Of a stretch of DNA of 64,000 nucleotides, positions 60,141 through 64,000 are shown in pieces. A program made the position numbers and the translations under genes. Source of the DNA: Labrenzia sp. PHM005 (GTDB lineage: Bacteria > Pseudomonadota > Alphaproteobacteria > Rhizobiales > Stappiaceae); the NCBI RefSeq assembly GCF_006517275.1, contig NZ_CP041191.1:2475001-2539000 (forward strand), in the 5' to 3' direction. Below the pieces are notes generated by a model that worked only from the letters and a program-made list of their open reading frames with translations, was not told the origin of the DNA and did no database searches. Position 1 is the stretch's first letter; every line of letters starts with the position of its first letter.

Positions 60141-61097
60141 TCAGCCATTGAAGTCATCAACGGTTCGCGCGGCCGGTGAGATCGCTACGTCTCGCCGGCT
60201 CAGTTGCTTCACCGGGCCGCCTTCTGGCTCAAAGCCGTGTTCTTCCATCTGACACGTCCAGCCATCCCCATTTCGCGCAATCGAAAAGAGATTGTAGCGG
60301 GCTGCAGGCTTGTGCCCGCCCGGTGCGCTGGTGGCTGACGGCACACCTATCACAGGAACCGGGCCGCTGGGCCCTTCGATTTCTTCGAAGCTGTCGATAT
60401 GGGTGTGCCCGTGGAGGATCAGTTCCGCACCGACGCGTTTGACCACTGTCCGTAGGCGGGAGGCATCGGACAGGCGTTTGTGCCACAGGGTGGCGTTTTT
60501 AAACGGCGGATGATGTATGAGCACAACCCGGAAAAGATTTTCTTCGCCAAGTTGTTCAAGAATTTCACGTAAGCGCCGGGTTTGTTTGATACCGACGCGC
60601 CCGGACGCAAACCAAGGAGCCGTGGCCCGCCCTGTTGTCACGCCAATGATCGCGACCTCTCCACGTTTTCTGACATAGGGAAATGTTGCTTCGGAACGGA
60701 CTTTTTCCGCCGGGGCTGCGGCGGAGCCATTGTCGCCGCTCATGTAAGGCCACCAGGCTGTGCGGGCTTTTTTGACAGCGCCGCGGACATAAGCATCATG
60801 GTTGCCTGGAACAACGGACACTTGGTCGGCTGGGCCTATCTCCTCTAGCCACGTTCGCGCGCCGGTGATTTCCATTGGAAGAGCGATATTTACGAGATCC
60901 CCTGTCACCGCGATGTGGTCGGGCGACTGGTTTTTCATATCTTCCACCAACTGCTCCAGGTGATTGCCACCCATGATTTTCGAGCGGTTGCGCTGCCAGT
61001 TCAAATATCCGAGCAGGCGTTTGGAAAACAACTGAAGGAGTTTGGGATCCGGCAGAGGACCAAGGTGGGGATCGGAGATATGGGCAAGCTTGAACAT
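60141..61097 (-). CDS. Metallophosphoesterase (calcineurin-like)
   Basis: A 318-residue cytoplasmic phosphoesterase with a two-metal centre. Seen: HISDPHLGP (D-x-H), VTGDLVN (GD), VPGNHDAYV (GNHD), VLIHHPPF and LHGHTHIDSFEE (GHTH), all the metal-binding motifs. This pattern is that of the 3',5'-cyclic-AMP phosphodiesterase/general metallophosphoesterase group, but the substrate cannot be assigned. Its ATG lies just downstream of a terminator for the small ORF. Confidence 0.92.
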   Translation of the reverse strand: MFKLAHISDPHLGPLPDPKLLQLFSKRLLGYLNWQRNRSKIMGGNHLEQLVEDMKNQSPDHIAVTGDLVNIALPMEITGARTWLEEIGPADQVSVVPGNHDAYVRGAVKKARTAWWPYMSGDNGSAAAPAEKVRSEATFPYVRKRGEVAIIGVTTGRATAPWFASGRVGIKQTRRLREILEQLGEENLFRVVLIHHPPFKNATLWHKRLSDASRLRTVVKRVGAELILHGHTHIDSFEEIEGPSGPVPVIGVPSATSAPGGHKPAARYNLFSIARNGDGWTCQMEEHGFEPEGGPVKQLSRRDVAISPAARTVDDFNG

Positions 61098-61110
61098 GAT
61101 GCGCGCATCA

Positions 61111-61151
61111 TCAAAACAAAAAGCGCCGCGTCAAGAAAAATGAGCGGCGCT
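61111..61151 (-). terminator. Terminator after small ORF 61178
   Basis: On the - strand, AGCGCCGC and GCGGCGCT form a perfect 8-bp stem (61144-61151 and 61122-61129), followed by a T-rich tail (TTTTGTTTTG). Confidence 0.75.
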
Positions 61152-61177
61152 AAATATGCAGCAATTTCAGGTAGCGC

Positions 61178-61297
61178 TTATGCGCCTTTTTTGCCGGATT
61201 TGATTTTTGCAGCTGTTCTAGGACCAGCTGCTTTTGCCTGTGCGGTCCGGGTTCCTTCCCGCAGGCTTGCTCCGACAACGTTGACAAATCCAAACAT
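61178..61297 (-). CDS. Short ORF, 39-residue basic peptide
   Basis: Too short for most gene finders but well supported. ATG 61297 has GGAGG six bases upstream and the ORF is followed by a terminator. The peptide starts MFGFVNVVGASLREGTRT and is rich in Ala, Lys and Arg. No family recognised. Tandem with another short ORF at 61331. Confidence 0.55.
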   Translation of the reverse strand: MFGFVNVVGASLREGTRTAQAKAAGPRTAAKIKSGKKGA

Positions 61298-61330
61298 GGC
61301 AAGGCCTCCGCCTGCCGCCAACTAGAGTGA

Positions 61331-61444
61331 TCAGTTGGTCGGGAATGTGGTCAGGGATGCGACGATACGCGGGTTGCTGGTGTCGATAGCCGGTTTCCAC
61401 TGGTAAGTGCGGCGACGGCGGTTAGAGAAGAGAGCTTTCAACAT
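61331..61444 (-). CDS. Short ORF, 37-residue basic peptide
   Basis: ATG 61444 with AAGGAACG upstream, ending TGA at 61331. The peptide starts MLKALFSNRRRRTYQWKP. It lies 33 bases before the second short ORF on the same strand, probably in the same transcript. Function unknown. Confidence 0.5.
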   Translation of the reverse strand: MLKALFSNRRRRTYQWKPAIDTSNPRIVASLTTFPTN

Positions 61445-61794
61445 AGCGCGTTCCTTTTTGGTCGTGGGCACTGCGCTGCCCCTTAAGTCATCAAGTTGAT
61501 GCTTATATAGGCACTCGCTTTGCAGAAGAGGAGCGTTATTCTTCGAGGGCTGCGTTGCACGGATTGCATGGGTTAATGAAGTCTTCCCAGATACTTCAAA
61601 TTGGCGATAACCTGCAGAATTGCATTAGTTATTCACTCAGGGCCTCGTTTGAACTATCTGCAATAAACGGGGCGCAGTGTTCGTGTATTTATTGCGTGAA
61701 GGGGCTATGCGCAGGGCTAAGGATAGGGCCCACGCCCTCTCAAGAAATACCATCGGGAAAAACTGAGATCCCGATGGCGTTGGGAATATTAGTG
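61445..61794. other. Intergenic with terminator of the hydroquinone reductase
   Basis: About 350 bases. It contains the terminator at 61740-61778. The longer + strand ORF at 61555 was not credible. Confidence 0.5.
61740..61778 (-). terminator. Rho-independent terminator after hydroquinone reductase
   Basis: CCATCGGGA and TCCCGATGG form a perfect 9-bp stem around a 10-base loop, followed on the - strand by TATTTCTT. Confidence 0.7.
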
Positions 61795-62769
61795 TCAGGC
61801 CGCCTTTTTGAAACGATCCCGGTCATGCGGTGCCCAATAGTCGAGTTCCGGGCCTGCAGGCACAATTCGATGCGGGTTGACCGATTCATGCGAGCCAAAA
61901 TAATGCTGCTTGATCGTCGCCATATCCACCGTTGCCGCAATTCCAGGATACTGGTAGAGCTCGCGCAGATAGTTTGACAAGTTCGGGTAATCAATGATCC
62001 GGCGGATGTTGCATTTGAAATGAGACACATACACAGGGTCAAAGCGCACAAGTGTCGTGAATAACCGCCAATCGGCTTCCGTCAGCGTATCCCCAACAAG
62101 ATACCGTTGATCTGCCAGACGGTTTTCCAATTGATCAAGTGTCTTGAAGAGTTCAGCTACTGCTTCGTCATAGGCGTCCTGTGTTGTCGCAAAGCCAGCT
62201 TTGTACACACCATTGTTCACCGTGTGATAGATCGGCTCGTTGATGGCGTCGATTTGGTCGCGCAATCCTTCAGGATAGTAGTCAGCTTCCGAACCGGTCA
62301 GATGATTGAACGCTGTGTTGAACATGCGGATGATTTCCGCGGATTCATTGCTGACAATGGTCTGCTTTTTCTTGTCCCAAAGGATCGGAACCGTCGCGCG
62401 CCCAGAATAGGTGGGGTCGGCTTTGACATAGACCTGCCAAGCGTAGTTTGCCCCCGTCAACGGTTCGTTTTCTCCGAACTCCCAACCGTTTTCCAGCATC
62501 AATGGCTGAACAGCGGAAACACTGATCAAATCTTCCAATCCTTTTAGTGTCCGGAAAATCAGGGTTCTATGCGCCCAAGGGCAGGCAAAGGAGACGAAAA
62601 GGTGATAGCGGCCGGATTCAGCTTCAAATCCGCCCTGTCCGGTTGGCCCGGGACTGCCATCTTTTGTGATGAAATTGCGGAAAGCGGCGTCCTTGCGCAC
62701 AAACCGCCCGCCGGTTGATTTTGTGTCATACCACTGGTCGTGCCAGACGCCCTCAACAAGCGTTCCCAT
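61795..62769 (-). CDS. Glutathionyl-hydroquinone reductase (Xi-class GST)
   Basis: Reduces glutathionyl-hydroquinones using glutathione. A 324-residue protein. Start: ATG 62769 with AAAGGAGAC upstream; the frame is open to 62862 but those residues are not family-like. Seen: a thioredoxin-like N-terminal domain with catalytic Cys63 in SFACPWAHRTL, the hallmark of the Xi class, then a helical GST C-terminal domain (about 175-310). Length is as expected. It stands alone. Confidence 0.95.
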   Translation of the reverse strand: MGTLVEGVWHDQWYDTKSTGGRFVRKDAAFRNFITKDGSPGPTGQGGFEAESGRYHLFVSFACPWAHRTLIFRTLKGLEDLISVSAVQPLMLENGWEFGENEPLTGANYAWQVYVKADPTYSGRATVPILWDKKKQTIVSNESAEIIRMFNTAFNHLTGSEADYYPEGLRDQIDAINEPIYHTVNNGVYKAGFATTQDAYDEAVAELFKTLDQLENRLADQRYLVGDTLTEADWRLFTTLVRFDPVYVSHFKCNIRRIIDYPNLSNYLRELYQYPGIAATVDMATIKQHYFGSHESVNPHRIVPAGPELDYWAPHDRDRFKKAA

Positions 62770-63153
62770 ACCGGTCTCCTTTTGCAAAACTCTGTAACAA
62801 TAGCTTGTGTCTCGGCGGCCATTTTCAATCAATTGAATGCACTGTTCGCAGCCAGAGAACAATGCGGATCGGTTTTTCTTACTGGGGCCGATTGAAAAAA
62901 GTTCTGGACCGGAAAGTGTTATGCGTGGTAGGCGCTAGCCTCTGTTTTGAAATGGTGTGCCGATGATGTCCGGCCACCGCATGGGAAAGACACCGGATTG
63001 ACGAGCGCAGGTCACATGCTCCGACGACGAACCAGCCGACGAGGAAACTCTCGTCTGCACCGTCGCGGCTGACCTGATCCCGGAACACCTGATTCAAAAA
63101 CGGGATACCGGCGGGCGCGTAACTGATACACTTTGCCAGCTGGAAACATCCCC
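62770..63153. other. Intergenic, no gene recognised
   Basis: About 380 bases with only weak overlapping ORFs. It should hold the promoters of the hydroquinone reductase and the acetyltransferase, which are divergent. Confidence 0.5.
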
Positions 63154-63651
63154 ATGAAACAGACCTCCTGGGTCATTCGTCTCGAAGACGCCGCCGACAA
63201 CACAACGATTGAAGATCTGCAAGCCGAGGCTTTTGGTCCGGGCCGTTTTGCACGGACGGCGTTTCGTATTCGCGAAAATGTGCCACATAGGGAAGATTTA
63301 GCGTTTGTCGGCATGGCTGGCAGCCAGCTTGCAGGATCTGTCCGGCTGAGCCCAATCACCATTGGTGAAACGGATGCGCTCCTCCTAGGGCCTCTGACGG
63401 TCTCTCCTGATTTTAAAAACCGCGGGCTTGGAAAAGCTTTGATGCTGACGGCACTGGACGCCGCAAAAGCTGCAGGCGACCAGTTTGTTCTGCTTGTGGG
63501 CGATGCACCGTACTACAGCCCCTTTGGATTTGAGCAGGTACCATTTGGCAAGATAACCTTGCCCGGTCCGGTGGATCCGGAGCGCCTATTGATTGCCCGG
63601 TTGCATCAGGACGACCTGCCTGAAGGCCATGTTCACGGAAAGACGCTTTAA
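63154..63651 (+). CDS. GNAT-family N-acetyltransferase (YhbS-like)
   Basis: A 165-residue acetyltransferase. Seen: FVGMAGSQLAGSVRLSPI, a core strand LLLGPLTVSP and the acetyl-CoA loop FKNRGLGKALMLTALD (R-x-x-G-x-G-K-A pattern). The C-terminal YYSPFGFEQVPFG is like predicted YhbS-type enzymes. Start: ATG 63154; the frame is open to TTG 63133. Substrate unknown. Confidence 0.85.
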   Translation: MKQTSWVIRLEDAADNTTIEDLQAEAFGPGRFARTAFRIRENVPHREDLAFVGMAGSQLAGSVRLSPITIGETDALLLGPLTVSPDFKNRGLGKALMLTALDAAKAAGDQFVLLVGDAPYYSPFGFEQVPFGKITLPGPVDPERLLIARLHQDDLPEGHVHGKTL

Positions 63652-64000
63652 CGGCCTTCCCGGTACCAAGTTGCGGTCGTCGCGCCGAGAAGTATGGCCA
63701 ACCCAAGAAGTCCGATCAACAGCGGGAACCGGTCTACGCCGTTCAAGACACTGGCCTCAGTTGCCTTCAGCCCGATCCAGCCATTGCCGGCATAACTTGC
63801 AGATGGCCGCATGGAGACCACGCGCGGTAGGTCGAGATCGCCACCGACATCCCGCAGACGCCGGGCAGTGCCACCTGTCGCCTCACTGACCGGGGTCAAC
63901 ACTTCAGTCGTGGAGAGAACGTCCGTGTATTCCCGCGGGTTCTGCGGGCCAACATGGATCAGTGCGTTCATTGCGCCATCGCTGATCGAAAAGAGGCCAG
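63648..64000 (-). CDS. Membrane protein, C-terminal end (cut by window edge)
   Basis: The reading frame continues beyond 64000, so only about the last 117 residues are seen. ATG 63971 is internal, not the start. Seen: VGPQNPREYTDVLSTTEV, LTPVSEATGG and a final membrane helix (PLLIGLLGLAILLGATTA). This resembles the C-terminus of large membrane proteins near BatA/MoxR-type clusters in alphaproteobacteria, with moderate confidence. It converges with the acetyltransferase, overlapping its last bases. Confidence 0.7.
   Translation of the reverse strand, partial: GLFSISDGAMNALIHVGPQNPREYTDVLSTTEVLTPVSEATGGTARRLRDVGGDLDLPRVVSMRPSASYAGNGWIGLKATEASVLNGVDRFPLLIGLLGLAILLGATTATWYREGR

Noticed and set aside
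61555..61977. + strand ORF over the 3' end of the hydroquinone reductase
   Set aside because: Half of it is antisense to a clear gene and it also overlaps a terminator hairpin.

Overview
The window looks like a chromosome segment from an alphaproteobacterium, probably of the Stappiaceae/Roseibium-Labrenzia type. The main reasons are the gene order fliK-flgD-sciP-fliF-fliG-fliH-fliN-flbD-flhA, the presence of a SciP protein and TTAA-N7-TTAA (CtrA-type) motifs, and general protein resemblance. This is inference: no database search was possible.

Region 1 (1-12.7 kb) is a c-di-GMP and two-component signalling block. It holds a hybrid histidine kinase with two receivers and an HPt domain, a coupled receiver-GGDEF protein with an intact I-site, an EAL-domain remnant, a second sensor kinase, a membrane GAF-GGDEF cyclase and a PAS-GGDEF-EAL protein. 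IS3-family debris lies between them.

Region 2 (13.4-22.0 kb) has one unknown protein, then a cluster of exported proteins. Three of these share the same peptidoglycan-binding-like domain (two with it near the middle, one at the C-terminus), next to a small membrane protein and an exported helical protein of unknown function.

Region 3 (22.6-44.4 kb) is a genomic island in an elongator tRNA-Met gene. A 52-bp direct repeat made mostly of the tRNA 3' part lies at 22603-22654 and again inside the intact tRNA at 44322-44373. A tyrosine integrase and a recombinase-like protein sit just inside the left end. Cargo comprises a Crp/Fnr regulator divergent from a two-subunit molybdenum hydroxylase, two RTX-type calcium-binding proteins (one with a long His-Gly tract), and a SARP/TPR regulator divergent from a PAP2/vanadium-haloperoxidase-like protein and a subtilisin-like protease. 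There is also an unknown 168-aa protein and several IS3 remnants. A roughly 220-bp inverted repeat brackets the regulator-PAP2-protease module.

Region 4 (44.5-64.0 kb) is backbone: mnmA; flagellar genes preceded by a sigma-54 promoter matching the FlbD activator in the same cluster; CtrA-type sites before fliF and before two unknown genes; two acetyltransferases; mtnA; a metallophosphoesterase; two short ORFs of 37 and 39 codons; a glutathionyl-hydroquinone reductase; and the 3' end of a membrane protein cut by the window edge.
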